Part shown: positions 35,425 through 45,254 of the stretch, in pieces
Layout of the letters: every line of letters starts with the position of its first letter
How positions within the stretch are numbered: the first letter of the stretch is position 1
The notes under the pieces: generated by a model
What the model was told of the DNA's origin: nothing
The model's input: only the letters and a program-made list of their open reading frames with translations
Database searches by the model: none
Program-made: the position numbers and the translations under genes
Assembly (NCBI GenBank): GCA_025361565.1
Contig: JANYKN010000018.1
Span: 62,001-126,000 of the forward strand
Source: Bacteroidota bacterium
Lineage (GTDB): Bacteria; Bacteroidota; Bacteroidia; Bacteroidales; NBLH01
DNA length: 64,000 nucleotides
Reading direction: 5' to 3'

Positions 35425-37467
35425 CTATTTTACTGATGCAAAAGCATATTGGCCATTATTGATATCATTTACATAAAAATAAACGGTTCCATTTTGAACC
35501 TGTATTTCAGAATTAACTTGCAACCATTCTTCCTGATTATTTTTACGGTAGAATAACTTGATATTTTGCAACTTTTGAGTTCCTAAATTATCATAAAGAT
35601 TCTTATCAAGTGGTAAATAAAAATATCCTCCGGCATTAAATGAATCCTTATCTGTGAATTGAATTTCCCAATATTTATCTTCGAATTTATTAAAGTTGGG
35701 ATTTATTTTTTGATTTAAAGGATTTATCCAATTTTGGGTAATCCGAAAAAATATTGGTTTTTCTATCCGATTAATTGATAAACTAAAAAGCTCTGAGTTA
35801 AAATCATACGTTGACTTTTCGGTAATAACCATATATTCATCAGTAGTAGCATCAGAAACTTTTTCATCCGGATCAAGCATTACCAGATATGGTTCAAAAT
35901 TCAATTCTATTGATTTAGTTACCGATTCACCATCAATAACAACAGGGAATTTGGTCATTTTCAAGTTTTTATCGAGAACACCAATTTCAAGCTTTGTTGA
36001 TTTTGCAAATTTGTTAGTGTTTATAAGCCTTTGAAGAATTTCAACTTGTAAAATATATTTAAAATCCTTTTGCTCTAACGTAAATTTGTTGATCGAAAAA
36101 TGAGGAAATCCCGGATTATAAATCCAAAAATCAAAAAAATCTGTTAAATCTACTAAAGAATTTCTGCTCAAAATATCCTTGAAGTCAGCTACTGATACAT
36201 CTTTGAATGCATACGCTTTAAAATAATTTTTAAGGGATGAAAAAAACAAACTATCTCCCATTTGTCCTCGCAAAGTATGAGCAACATCGCCACCTTTGTT
36301 GTATACAACGCTTCCATATGTTTCGCTGTGAGGCATTCCATATAATGCCCCGAATGAATTTGGATTTAATTGTGCCCAATTTAAAACTTCAGCATGATTT
36401 TTACGTATTTGATCTTTATATGCAATTTTTCCATCTTTATACTCATAATAAATTGCCTCACAATATCTTGCCCAACCTTCGTTTAACCACATATCTTTTT
36501 CAGTTCTACAAGTTACCAGGTCACCAAACCAATGATGCGAAAGTTCATGCGCCAATGTAGATTCGCAACTTGAAGTTCCATTACAATATTTACTATATGC
36601 TATGTTTGTAGCATGTTCCATTGCTCCTTGCTCAAAAGGAGTGGAAACATATCCGATTTTATCCCAACGATAAGGCCCAAACCGGGATTCAAATGCATGG
36701 AAAAAGCTTTTTACATTTTCAAAAGTTATAATAGCTTGCTTTTCCTGATCACTATTTACATACAATTCAATCGGAATAATCCTATCAATACCTTTTACTG
36801 TATCTTTTATCACAATATAATCTCCAACAGCTACTGACGATAGATAAGTTGGAATACTTTGATTCATTTTCCAATGAAAGTTTTTTGTCTCTTCATCCTG
36901 ATTATCAACCGACTGTAATAATCCAGGACAAGCTGCCTTGTATTTATTGCTGGTTTTAACATAATAGTCATAAGTAGCCCTATCGGTAAAATTGTCGATA
37001 CACGGATACCACACCCGTCCATAGTTTGGAGGAGTTGCTTCCATGCCAACTCCATAATTATAAGCATAGTCCGATGCGATAAAAAAGCCACCCCAAGACT
37101 TATCATGCTTTGGAGAGCCATGGTAAAAAATACTTATTGTTACTGTATCATTTATAGCAATTTGCGAATTCAAATTGATCGACAAAACATCAGCTGTCTG
37201 ACTAAATTTTAAGCTTTTATTTTTCAGTTTAATTTCATCGGTAACTAATCCTTCAAAATCGAATTTAACCAATGTTTTATTCCCAAAAACTGAAACAAAA
37301 GTGATATCGGTTCGACCGTTCAACTGTTTTGTAGATAGTTTTGACAAATCAAGATTGATAGCATAATGCAAAACATTTATCGAATCTCTGTGATTCTTTT
37401 CTTGCGATTTAGCTACAAATCCGATGAAAAACAATACAGATAATATTAAACTTTTCTTTATCGGCAT
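35425..37467 (-). CDS. M1 family metallopeptidase (aminopeptidase N-like), secreted
   Basis: A 680-residue exported peptidase (signal peptide about 1-21). The zinc site is H-E-L-S-H-H at 307-312 with the downstream E in W-L-N-E-G-W-A-R-Y, and the aminopeptidase G-A-M-E-H motif lies before it, so the enzyme should be active. The N-terminal beta domain and a long C-terminal part with a final beta domain (about 560-680) fit the Bacteroidota subgroup. It trims peptides in the periplasm or outside the cell. It starts 17 nt after the histidine kinase stop, so both are probably made together. Confidence 0.9.
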   Translation of the reverse strand: MPIKKSLILSVLFFIGFVAKSQEKNHRDSINVLHYAINLDLSKLSTKQLNGRTDITFVSVFGNKTLVKFDFEGLVTDEIKLKNKSLKFSQTADVLSINLNSQIAINDTVTISIFYHGSPKHDKSWGGFFIASDYAYNYGVGMEATPPNYGRVWYPCIDNFTDRATYDYYVKTSNKYKAACPGLLQSVDNQDEETKNFHWKMNQSIPTYLSSVAVGDYIVIKDTVKGIDRIIPIELYVNSDQEKQAIITFENVKSFFHAFESRFGPYRWDKIGYVSTPFEQGAMEHATNIAYSKYCNGTSSCESTLAHELSHHWFGDLVTCRTEKDMWLNEGWARYCEAIYYEYKDGKIAYKDQIRKNHAEVLNWAQLNPNSFGALYGMPHSETYGSVVYNKGGDVAHTLRGQMGDSLFFSSLKNYFKAYAFKDVSVADFKDILSRNSLVDLTDFFDFWIYNPGFPHFSINKFTLEQKDFKYILQVEILQRLINTNKFAKSTKLEIGVLDKNLKMTKFPVVIDGESVTKSIELNFEPYLVMLDPDEKVSDATTDEYMVITEKSTYDFNSELFSLSINRIEKPIFFRITQNWINPLNQKINPNFNKFEDKYWEIQFTDKDSFNAGGYFYLPLDKNLYDNLGTQKLQNIKLFYRKNNQEEWLQVNSEIQVQNGTVYFYVNDINNGQYAFASVK

Positions 37468-37484
37468 AATGTATGTTTTATAAT

Positions 37485-39623
37485 TTAAACAGGAATTGAG
37501 ATAGAAATTGTGGTTCCCGATCCAAATTCAGATTGTATGTTAAGCTTTCCATTTAAGATATCAACCAGCTTGTTTACCAGTGCCAACCCAATACCAGTGC
37601 CTCTAAAAAGCTTTTTATCTCCTTCTATTTTTCGGAAAGATTCAAAAATATAAGGGAGTTTTTCTTCTTTAATTCCAATTCCGGTATCTATAATAAAAAA
37701 TGTAATCCATTTATTATCATTAGAACATTTGATACAAATTTCGCCATTTTCAGTAAATTTAAAGGCATTTTCGATTAGTTGGATAAGAATTATCATTAGA
37801 AATGAAAAATCTGTATTCAACTGATAATCTGATGATAGATTATTTATTACATGAAAACGAATATCTTTCTTTACATATTTTTGACATATTTGTTGTGTTT
37901 CATAATCCAAATGTTGCAATAATTTTAACATTGAAAACTGCTTTTTGTTTATAGGTATTTGATTTGCCTGAAGCTTAGAAAACACAAGGATATTATCAAT
38001 AATTTTAAGAAGATCATTAACGCTTTGACTAATTATTTCTAGATATTCTGGATTATTTGAATTATCAATAGATAAAAGTTGTGAAAAACCACTTATTGCA
38101 TTGAGTGGAGTTCGAATTTCGTGCGAAATATTCTGTAGAAAATAGGTTTTGAGATTATCACTATCCTGGACTTTCAGCAATGCAGATGACAACTCCTTGG
38201 TACGTTCCTCAATTAGAAGTTCAAGCCTATTTTGATAACGAAATAATTGCTCATTTTGATTTAATATTTCCTCGGTTTGTTGTTCTTTTTGCTGAATTAA
38301 AATCCTGGCTTGTTCATTTTTAATTTCAATATCCTTCATTTGACTTTTAATCAGTATGTTCTGATTTTTTATTTTGTCTTTGGCTTTTTTAAATAAATAT
38401 AACGCAATTGAAATGATTGTAAGGATAATAAAAATGAGGGCAATTACAATATATGAAGTGGTAAGTCTTTCTTCTTGAACAAGATTCTCCTGCTCAAGTT
38501 CACGATTATTCTTTTCGAGTTCAGCAATTTGATTTAAGGATTCGGTAAGTGATTTTTTGGCGGCAATTTCTTTAATTAAAACTGTATCAAGCAATTGTAT
38601 ATTTTGATATAATAAAGTCCTTGCTTTTGGGTAAGATTCCAATTTTGACAAAACCTCATTTACAGATTTTATCGACCGTAGTAATTTTTCCTGAACTTGA
38701 TACTTATAAGCCTCTTTTCGAAATTTATCACAATAATCAAACGTTTTGGGGATATCTTTCTGCTCATAATTAATAAGTACAAGATATTTATAGATTTCGG
38801 GAATAACCCTTTCCATATTACATTCCTCGAATTCTTTTACGGCCTCATTAAAACAAATTTCAGATTCATGAAAATCTTTGGTGTCATATTTTAATTCACC
38901 TCGAGTAAAATGACACATTCCAATTAATTTCTGGATATTGTAATTTCTGCTAAAAACCAAGGCCTGATCTATCGCTTTACTTGCTTTATCAAATTCTTTC
39001 ATTGTTAGATTTACATTGCCAATATTTAATAAACCAACAACTATATTGACACTATCATTCTGAATTAAAGCATTTTCATAAGCCTGATTGTAATATTTCA
39101 AAGCCAATAAATTATCATGTAATTCAAAATATGAATTACCAATATTCATAATAATTCTGTTTGTTCTTGATTTTACAATAAAATCATTTCGGAAATCAAG
39201 TGATTTCTGATAATAAAAGATTGATTTCTCGAGATAAAATAATCGCTGATACGAATTTGCCAATTGAAGAAAAATTTCAGAACTCAAATCCTTATTTTCG
39301 CTTGAATCAACTGTTTCCTTAGCCTTCAAAAAAAATCGGATTGAATTTACATTGTCATTTTTAAGATAATTATAATATCCCCATAAAAAAAGAATTTCGC
39401 TGTAATTGGTGATTTGCTTTTTCTTAATTTGCTTATCAAACTTATCTAAGGATATGGTGTCGCTTAAATCCTTCGTTAAAATGTAATCATCTGCAATTTT
39501 TTTAAGCCACTCAATTCTCTTAAAATCCTTATCATTAGAAGAAAAAGCTTGATTTTGGGCATAAAGCGCATGTACCTGAAAGATAAATAAAATGAATAAA
39601 ATTTTAAATAATTCAATATTCAT
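37485..39623 (-). CDS. TPR-containing sensor histidine kinase
   Basis: A 712-residue membrane kinase: signal peptide (1-22), periplasmic TPR repeats (about 50-335), a coiled coil, one membrane helix (389-411), a cytoplasmic coiled coil, the HisKA domain with phospho-acceptor His501 in I-S-H-E-I-R-T-P-L, and the ATPase domain with N-A-F-K-F-T, D-T-G-I-G-I and G-T-G-I-G-L-A-L-V. No receiver domain is attached and no response regulator is adjacent, so its partner is elsewhere. The periplasmic TPR sensor plan is common in this phylum. The M1 peptidase gene follows directly. Confidence 0.93.
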   Translation of the reverse strand: MNIELFKILFILFIFQVHALYAQNQAFSSNDKDFKRIEWLKKIADDYILTKDLSDTISLDKFDKQIKKKQITNYSEILFLWGYYNYLKNDNVNSIRFFLKAKETVDSSENKDLSSEIFLQLANSYQRLFYLEKSIFYYQKSLDFRNDFIVKSRTNRIIMNIGNSYFELHDNLLALKYYNQAYENALIQNDSVNIVVGLLNIGNVNLTMKEFDKASKAIDQALVFSRNYNIQKLIGMCHFTRGELKYDTKDFHESEICFNEAVKEFEECNMERVIPEIYKYLVLINYEQKDIPKTFDYCDKFRKEAYKYQVQEKLLRSIKSVNEVLSKLESYPKARTLLYQNIQLLDTVLIKEIAAKKSLTESLNQIAELEKNNRELEQENLVQEERLTTSYIVIALIFIILTIISIALYLFKKAKDKIKNQNILIKSQMKDIEIKNEQARILIQQKEQQTEEILNQNEQLFRYQNRLELLIEERTKELSSALLKVQDSDNLKTYFLQNISHEIRTPLNAISGFSQLLSIDNSNNPEYLEIISQSVNDLLKIIDNILVFSKLQANQIPINKKQFSMLKLLQHLDYETQQICQKYVKKDIRFHVINNLSSDYQLNTDFSFLMIILIQLIENAFKFTENGEICIKCSNDNKWITFFIIDTGIGIKEEKLPYIFESFRKIEGDKKLFRGTGIGLALVNKLVDILNGKLNIQSEFGSGTTISISIPV

Positions 39624-39630
39624 AACGGTT

Positions 39631-39651
39631 TTTGCATTTACTGCAAATGTA
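39631..39651 (-). promoter_or_regulatory. Probable -7 element with overlapping inverted repeat upstream of the histidine kinase
   Basis: The minus strand reads TACATTTG at 39651-39644. TTTGCA (39631-39636), TTTAC, TGCAAA (39642-39647) form a 6-5-6 inverted repeat that covers part of the -7 and the likely transcript start, a position suited to a repressor. The -33 is not conserved. Confidence 0.4.
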
Positions 39652-39928
39652 AAAAAAACAGGAGTAGAAAGTGAATGAATTCAAATATTTAAACTTTTAA
39701 TGAATCTATATAATTTGTTTGATAGTTTTAACAAAAATGACTTTCAATATTAAAAATACATTGATTTGTATCTTAACATGTTGTGAATATTTGCTGAATG
39801 CGGATTTCATCCAGTAATCAAATTGATAGCTCGCCCATTATGGGTATAATTAGTTGCTGAAATATATTTGAATGGAAAAATGAATGCACGATTATCAGAG
39901 GAAAATATGAGGTTAAATCTTTAATCTG

Positions 39929-39958
39929 TCCCTGCTTTGGACTGACCCAAAACAGGGA
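39929..39958 (-). terminator. Possible terminator of asd
   Basis: TCCCTG-C-TTTGG, ACTGAC loop, CCAAA-A-CAGGGA: 11 pairs with one internal mismatch, 11 nt after the asd stop. The tail on the minus strand is poor in T, so it may be inefficient. Confidence 0.45.
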
Positions 39959-39968
39959 TTAATTATTT

Positions 39969-40958
39969 TTAAACCAATTTGTTATTAACTAAGTATTCAG
40001 CAATTTGAACAGCATTGGTTGCTGCACCTTTGCGCAAATTATCAGAAACCACCCATAAATTAAGGCTTTTTTCATTTGATAAATCTCTGCGAATGCGGCC
40101 TACAAAAACCTCATCTTTCCCCTCGGAATACAAGGGCATTGGATAAATATTTTTTGTAACATCATCCAGAACAACAACTCCAGTTGTGTCTGTTAAAATT
40201 GTGCGGACTTCGTTCAAATCAAAATCATTTTCAAACTCGATATTTACTGCTTCGGAATGGCCGCCAACTACAGGAATACGAGCAACAGTAGCGGTTACAC
40301 GGATACTGTTATCTCCAAGTATTTTGCGGGTTTCGTTAACTAATTTAATTTCTTCGGTTGTATAACCATCTTCAGCAAAAGTTCCACCATGCGGAAAACA
40401 ATTTTTATCAATTGGATAAGGATAAGCCATTTCGCCCTTAATTCCATTGCGCTCGTTTTCCATTTGACGAACAGCTTTAACTCCGGTTCCAGTCACCGAT
40501 TGATAAGTAGAAACCACAAGCCTTTTAATTTTATAACGGCTATGCAATGGGGCAAGTACTGCTACCAATTGAATAGTTGAGCAATTTGGATTTGCAATTA
40601 TTTTATCGCTTTTTGTAAGTTTTTTAGCATTAATCTCAGGTACAACCAATTTAATGTGGTCATCCATTCGCCATTGCGAAGAATTGTCAATGACAAAAGT
40701 TCCAGCTTCGGCAAATTTTGGCGCCCAGTCTTTTGATGTGGAACCTCCGGCAGAAAAAAGTGCAATATCTGGTTTTTGATTAACTGCATCTTGCATTCCA
40801 ATAACCTTATAGCTTTTGCCTTTGAATGTAAGTTCTTTTCCTACTGATTTTTGACTTGCAACCACCAATAATTCTGATACTGGAAAATTACGTTCTTCTA
40901 AAACTTTCAACATCACATTGCCTACCATTCCGGTAGCGCCGACTACAGCTACTTTCAT
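39969..40958 (-). CDS. asd: Aspartate-semialdehyde dehydrogenase
   Basis: A 329-residue enzyme that reduces aspartyl-4-phosphate with NADPH to aspartate semialdehyde, the branch point to lysine/diaminopimelate, threonine and methionine. It begins with V-A-V-V-G-A-T-G-M-V-G and has the catalytic cysteine C126 in A-N-P-N-C-S-T-I-Q and the N-R-x-G/P-H-x-G-x-F region. The catalytic His/Arg context G-H-S-E-A-V-N is also present. Full length. Single gene, with a -7-like element 34 nt before the start. Confidence 0.96.
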   Translation of the reverse strand: MKVAVVGATGMVGNVMLKVLEERNFPVSELLVVASQKSVGKELTFKGKSYKVIGMQDAVNQKPDIALFSAGGSTSKDWAPKFAEAGTFVIDNSSQWRMDDHIKLVVPEINAKKLTKSDKIIANPNCSTIQLVAVLAPLHSRYKIKRLVVSTYQSVTGTGVKAVRQMENERNGIKGEMAYPYPIDKNCFPHGGTFAEDGYTTEEIKLVNETRKILGDNSIRVTATVARIPVVGGHSEAVNIEFENDFDLNEVRTILTDTTGVVVLDDVTKNIYPMPLYSEGKDEVFVGRIRRDLSNEKSLNLWVVSDNLRKGAATNAVQIAEYLVNNKLV

Positions 40959-40991
40959 ATTTTCAAACTTTTAATTTAAAATCTCAGTCGA

Positions 40992-40999
40992 CAAAATTA
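40992..40999 (-). promoter_or_regulatory. Probable -7 element of asd
   Basis: TAATTTTG on the minus strand fits TAnnTTTG; it lies about 34 nt before the start codon. There is no recognisable -33. Confidence 0.4.
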
Positions 41000-41152
41000 G
41001 AATATTATTGAATAATTCAGATCATTTATTGCCTAAATAAACTAATTTGATTATTTTATTGCTGGATCACTTTTGAAAATAAAGTATTTGGCAAGCATTA
41101 TTAACATAATAAAAGAAAACAAAACAAAATGTGATAAAAAATGTAAATGATT

Positions 41153-41794
41153 TTAGATTTTCCAATGTTGTTTTAAATCATTTTTACAACTTTCTGCCAA
41201 AGTTTCTAATTTTAATGCCTTGATAACTTGGTCTTTATTATTCTGGTTATTTTGATAAATTAACCTAAAAACTTCTTTGACTGAGAGACTGTCAATATTT
41301 TTATCGACAAGTTCTACTTTATCTCCAGTTTTTACAAAACCTTTGGTCAAAACACGGAAATAAACTCCTGAATAACCAAATTCCACAAATTGTTTTACCA
41401 TTTGTTGCGAGCCAAAGCGGATTCCTAGTTTAAAGCATGGCTGCCGAGGCTGACTAACCTGAACAACCGCTTCGCCAATTTTAAAAATATCACCAATAAA
41501 AATCTCTGATTCGTCTAATTTTGAAATGCTAAGATTTTCGCCAAACATACCCCAGCTCCAATCCAAATCTGGATACAATTTTTTCCAATAAGAATAATGC
41601 TTTTCGGAAAAGGCATAACATGCTTTGTCATTTCCTCCGTGGTATTTGCGATCAATTACAGAATCCTTCAATACATCATTATTTTCCAAATAAATGGGTT
41701 CATTAACAGGTCTTTTGTAAATTCCTGTAATTTGTTCTTTCCCTTTCCATTGTATGGTGGTGGGATTCCCGATATTGGTAGAAACTATATACAT
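41153..41794 (-). CDS. MOSC domain protein (YiiM-like)
   Basis: A 213-residue protein. The MOSC core is visible as K-Y-H-G-G-N-D-K-A-C-Y-A, W-G-M-F-G-E-N-L-S-I, G-D-I-F-K-I-G and V-S-Q-P-R-Q-P-C-F-K-L, including the conserved cysteine that binds the molybdenum cofactor. The C-terminal region adds a YiiM-type helical segment. Members reduce N-hydroxylated bases using Moco (YiiM/YcbX in E. coli). Xanthine dehydrogenase in this window is the other Moco enzyme, but the two are 10 kb apart. Single gene. Confidence 0.9.
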   Translation of the reverse strand: MYIVSTNIGNPTTIQWKGKEQITGIYKRPVNEPIYLENNDVLKDSVIDRKYHGGNDKACYAFSEKHYSYWKKLYPDLDWSWGMFGENLSISKLDESEIFIGDIFKIGEAVVQVSQPRQPCFKLGIRFGSQQMVKQFVEFGYSGVYFRVLTKGFVKTGDKVELVDKNIDSLSVKEVFRLIYQNNQNNKDQVIKALKLETLAESCKNDLKQHWKI

Positions 41795-41938
41795 AAACTA
41801 AATTGTTAATTATTATCAAGCCACTTAGAGTAAATTAAATAACTCCAAAATATAATTCTTTATCATTCAGAGGTTTGTATTATTTATAATTTAGCTATCA
41901 AAGCTTTTCAATTAATCTATTTAGAATGTCTACAGAAA

Positions 41939-43054
41939 TCAGAACTTGAAAAATGAAATAATCCTTTTCATTGCTTTTGACTGCTCAGCAAGCATACTGG
42001 AGGTGGCTGCCATTTCTTCTGAAGCCATTGCATTTTGTTGGGTAGTATTGTTTAATTCCTGTATTGAGCTATTTATAATGTCTGCTCCTGAATTTTGTTC
42101 CATACTCGCTGAAGTAATCTCATTTACTAAACTCGAAATTTTTTGTAAATCCATAAGCATCAAGTTAATGGATGCATTTGATTCTTCTCCAACTTCAACA
42201 CTTCTTTTTGATAAAATTGCAATTTCACGAGCTGCGGCCTTACTGCGCTCTGCCAGCTTTTTAACTTCAATGGCAACCACAGCAAACCCTTTACCGTGTT
42301 CTCCCGCATGAGAAGCTTCAACAGCGGCGTTCAATGCCAGTATATTGGTTTGAAAAGCAATATCGTTTACGATGGCAATCATATCCACGATAGAATAAAT
42401 TGATTCTACGCTTTGATTTGTTGCGTTTTTTATGCTTTCAATATTTTGAGATGTTTTTGAAGATAATTCATGAGTAATTTTAGAATTCTCGGCATTTTGT
42501 TGAATATTTGCTGCCATTTGCTCCATTGAAGCTGCCAATTCTTCATAAGAACTTGCATGTTCGGTAGCCATTTCCATCATTCCTGATGATTTTTCTGTAA
42601 GTAAAATGCTTGTTTTATTTAAACTGGCAGATTCGTTATTTATACTAATTATAACTTTTTTTAGAATTTTTGCCATATTGTTTATTTCAGTGGAAATACT
42701 TCCCAACTCATCCTTGCGAGATAAATATTTATCTTTGAACTGAACATTTAAATTTCCATGACTAATATCTGAAATTGATTGAATAACTCCTTTTATAGGT
42801 CGGCTAATATACTGATATAAATAATAATAGGCCAATGAAACAAGCATTATCGTCATTGGGCCAGCCCAAAATAAATCGGAACTTTTTTGCCGCATGCCCA
42901 TGTAATAGGCAAAAAAAACCAGTATAGTTTGAACTATCAACCAGATAAGTCCGGTTACAAAAAGAATTGATTTTTTGAATATATATTTTAGAATAACAAT
43001 TGCTGCTGGAATACAAATTAAGACCAGTCCGATAAAAATATAAAATGAGCTCAT
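41939..43054 (-). CDS. Methyl-accepting chemotaxis-like protein without a periplasmic sensor domain
   Basis: A 371-residue protein with three N-terminal membrane helices (about 3-22, 28-50, 60-82), a HAMP-like stretch (85-140) and a chemoreceptor signalling domain whose tip is [19 protein letters not shown]. Heptad repeats run on both sides. There is no room for a periplasmic ligand domain, so sensing must happen in the membrane or cytosol. No che or flagellar gene is in the window; gliding or type IV pili control is possible. The family call is firm, the role is not. Confidence 0.9.
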   Translation of the reverse strand: MSSFYIFIGLVLICIPAAIVILKYIFKKSILFVTGLIWLIVQTILVFFAYYMGMRQKSSDLFWAGPMTIMLVSLAYYYLYQYISRPIKGVIQSISDISHGNLNVQFKDKYLSRKDELGSISTEINNMAKILKKVIISINNESASLNKTSILLTEKSSGMMEMATEHASSYEELAASMEQMAANIQQNAENSKITHELSSKTSQNIESIKNATNQSVESIYSIVDMIAIVNDIAFQTNILALNAAVEASHAGEHGKGFAVVAIEVKKLAERSKAAAREIAILSKRSVEVGEESNASINLMLMDLQKISSLVNEITSASMEQNSGADIINSSIQELNNTTQQNAMASEEMAATSSMLAEQSKAMKRIISFFKF

Positions 43055-43446
43055 AATTAATATTTAATCGATACTAAAAGTCGAAAAAAACAGATATAAT
43101 ACAGATAAACAATTATTTGAGAGGCTAAATGTAAAAATATTAATCAGTAATAAAAAGCTTTTTTGATTAATGAAACAAGTTGTTTGAAACGAACTTTTCT
43201 TGAATTAAAACATTTTTTAAATATCTAACGTTATAGGAAAATTATTCAAAATAAAAATTTAAGATTCCCATCATTAAGGCTTAATTGCAGATTATTTCAA
43301 TAAAATGTATTTTCTTAAAAAAAGTATTTTACAAAATAAAATCCAATAAAATGTATTTGCTAGCCATAACATTCTATTGGATTATAATGAATTATAAACA
43401 ACTTGTAATATCGTATTTCAATTATTTGAAATGCTAAATCGAAAAA
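43055..43446. other. AT-rich intergenic region of 392 nt
   Basis: Between two minus-strand genes. It has a 15-bp direct repeat (43298-43312 and 43344-43358). No promoter consensus, RNA gene or coding frame was recognised. Confidence 0.45.
43298..43358. repeat. 15-bp direct repeat, two copies
   Basis: CAATAAAATGTATTT occurs at 43298-43312 and again at 43344-43358 (46 bp apart). It is low-complexity and may be chance in such AT-rich DNA. Confidence 0.4.
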
Positions 43447-43917
43447 CTATGATGGCCAAATAGGATTATCATCGTCTTGCCAAAAAGGACCAATCTCAAT
43501 TTCATCTAATACATTATCAGTAAACCAAAAATTCATATTTTCTTTCTCATAGGCTACTAATATTTGATTTGGAAGTCCCTCTTTGCTCAAATCCTCTTCT
43601 TCGGGCTTGGAAAATGATAATTCTTTGCAAAGTTTTATCACATTGGCCTTTAATTCTCCAATTTTAATTTTGTTCTTAAAATGGAATTCCTCTCCATCAA
43701 ATGAAATATAGCTCAAACGATCGTCATCGTCTGACTCAAAACTTAAATTTATTCCTAAATCATCATAATAATAGGTACATGAAGTATCACCTTCGTCATG
43801 TGTAACTTCTTCTTTTTCATCTGGTTGACCAAGAATCTTTTCAACATCCTTTTTGTTCATGCCCAGTAGGATATTACCAACACCCCTACCTGGAATAATT
43901 TCGTAACTTTCAATCAT
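43447..43917 (-). CDS. Small acidic cytosolic protein, unknown function
   Basis: A 156-residue acidic protein without signal or membrane segment. The segment G-V-G-N-I-L-L-G-M-N-K-K-D-V-E-K-I-L-G-Q-P-D resembles the G-M-t-k-x-x-V-x-x-x-L-G-x-P motif of BamE/SmpA-like folds, but the protein is not secreted and ends with a poly-acidic patch. It also brings to mind small immunity proteins, but no toxin gene is adjacent. Single gene, divergent from ddl. Confidence 0.6.
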   Translation of the reverse strand: MIESYEIIPGRGVGNILLGMNKKDVEKILGQPDEKEEVTHDEGDTSCTYYYDDLGINLSFESDDDDRLSYISFDGEEFHFKNKIKIGELKANVIKLCKELSFSKPEEEDLSKEGLPNQILVAYEKENMNFWFTDNVLDEIEIGPFWQDDDNPIWPS

Positions 43918-44156
43918 GCTTTGGTTTTTTTATATTCTCAATTCTTAAAAAATCTAAAGTGTTAATTTTCTTTTATATAAGTATTCTATTCCATTCTAAA
44001 ACATTAAAAAATGATATTCATTACAATAAAAAATACACAAATTGAGCATATTTTATACTTTTACTTTCTCTTCTACAAAAAAATTGAGTTTGAATTATAT
44101 TCTATCAATTTTTAATAATTATTCGTGAAAATAGTGTTTTATTTCAAATTTAAAAA

Positions 44157-45200
44157 ATGAATACTAAAAAAACAATCGGAATTATATTTGGAGGTAAATC
44201 TGCTGAACATGAAGTAAGTCTGGTTTCTGCCGAAAATATCTTGAAATTTATCAACCAGGAAAAATATAAAATCTTAAAAATAAAAATTGACAAGTCCGGC
44301 AAATGGTTCTGTAATGACTTGCCCGTTGTGCTTTCGCAAAACTATGGCGACCACCAATTAATATCATTGAGCAATGCTGAGGTAATTGCAACTTTGGATG
44401 TAATTTTTCCGGTATTGCACGGCCCTTATGGCGAAGATGGTTCTATTCAGGGATTTGCCAAACTTGCGGGCATTCCTTGTGTGGGTCCCGGTATTTTAGC
44501 CTCAGCCGTGGGAATGGACAAAGATGTTGCAAAGCGCTTACTCCGCGATTCGGAAATTTCTATTGCCAAATTTGTTACGCTGCGTAAATCAAAACTGTTT
44601 GATTATACTTATGAAAAAATAGTTGAAAAACTTGGTAACGAGCTTTTTGTAAAGCCAGCAAACATGGGTTCATCGGTTGGGGTTTCATTTGCTGAAAACA
44701 AAGGGAAATTTGAAATTGCACTAAAAGAAGCATTTTTATATGACGATAAAGTAATTGTTGAAGAAAAAATTACCGGACGCGAAATTGAATGTGCAGTGTT
44801 GGGAAATGATTTTCCAAAAGCTTCTATTCCTGGCGAAGTTATACCTAAAAAAGGCTTTTATAATTATGACAGCAAATATCTTGATGCCGATGGCGCTGGA
44901 CTTGAAATACCTGCAAAATTGGATGCTGAAACAACTAAAAAAGTTCAGGAAATTGCTATAAAAACTTATCAATGCCTTGAATGTAAAGGAATGACACGAG
45001 TTGATATGTTCCTCACTATTGATAATCAATTAATTATCAATGAAGTAAATACAATCCCTGGTTTTACAAAAATAAGTATGTACCCAGCAATGTGGGAACA
45101 TTCTGGAATTCCTTATACTGAACTGATTGATCATTTGATCAATTATGCCATTGAAGAATTTCAGAATCAACAAAAACTTGAAAGCTCATTTGTAAAATAG
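44157..45200 (+). CDS. ddl: D-alanine-D-alanine ligase
   Basis: A 347-residue ATP-grasp enzyme that joins two D-Ala for peptidoglycan precursors. Motifs: G-G-K-S-A-E-H-E-V-S at the start, H-G-P-Y-G-E-D-G-S-I-Q-G, F-V-K-P-A-N-M-G-S-S-V-G-V, and N-E-V-N-T-I-P-G-F-T near the C terminus. Full length. It is followed without a gap by a 17-codon frame and then by a PAP2 phosphatase on the same strand. PAP2 enzymes can recycle undecaprenyl pyrophosphate, so a cell-wall unit is plausible. Confidence 0.97.
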   Translation: MNTKKTIGIIFGGKSAEHEVSLVSAENILKFINQEKYKILKIKIDKSGKWFCNDLPVVLSQNYGDHQLISLSNAEVIATLDVIFPVLHGPYGEDGSIQGFAKLAGIPCVGPGILASAVGMDKDVAKRLLRDSEISIAKFVTLRKSKLFDYTYEKIVEKLGNELFVKPANMGSSVGVSFAENKGKFEIALKEAFLYDDKVIVEEKITGREIECAVLGNDFPKASIPGEVIPKKGFYNYDSKYLDADGAGLEIPAKLDAETTKKVQEIAIKTYQCLECKGMTRVDMFLTIDNQLIINEVNTIPGFTKISMYPAMWEHSGIPYTELIDHLINYAIEEFQNQQKLESSFVK

Positions 45201-45254
45201 ATGAATATTTTAATTGTTGAAGATAGTAGAAACCAGATAAGAAAATTTATTTAG
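45201..45254 (+). CDS. 17-codon frame resembling the start of a response regulator
   Basis: ATG follows the ddl TAG directly, and its own TAG is immediately followed by the ATG of the PAP2 gene. The 17 residues read M-N-I-L-I-V-E-D-S-R-N-Q, the first beta-strand of a receiver domain (hydrophobics then the acidic E-D), then I-R-K-F-I. It is either the remnant of a response-regulator gene or a short coupled spacer frame. The resemblance is seen directly; either interpretation is inference. Confidence 0.35.
   Translation: MNILIVEDSRNQIRKFI

Larger units (their letters stand above)
39624..39968. other. Intergenic region between asd and the histidine kinase
   Basis: 345 nt holding a weak asd terminator (39929-39958), a -7 element (39644-39651) and an inverted repeat overlapping it (39631-39647). 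I saw no other structure. Confidence 0.45.
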
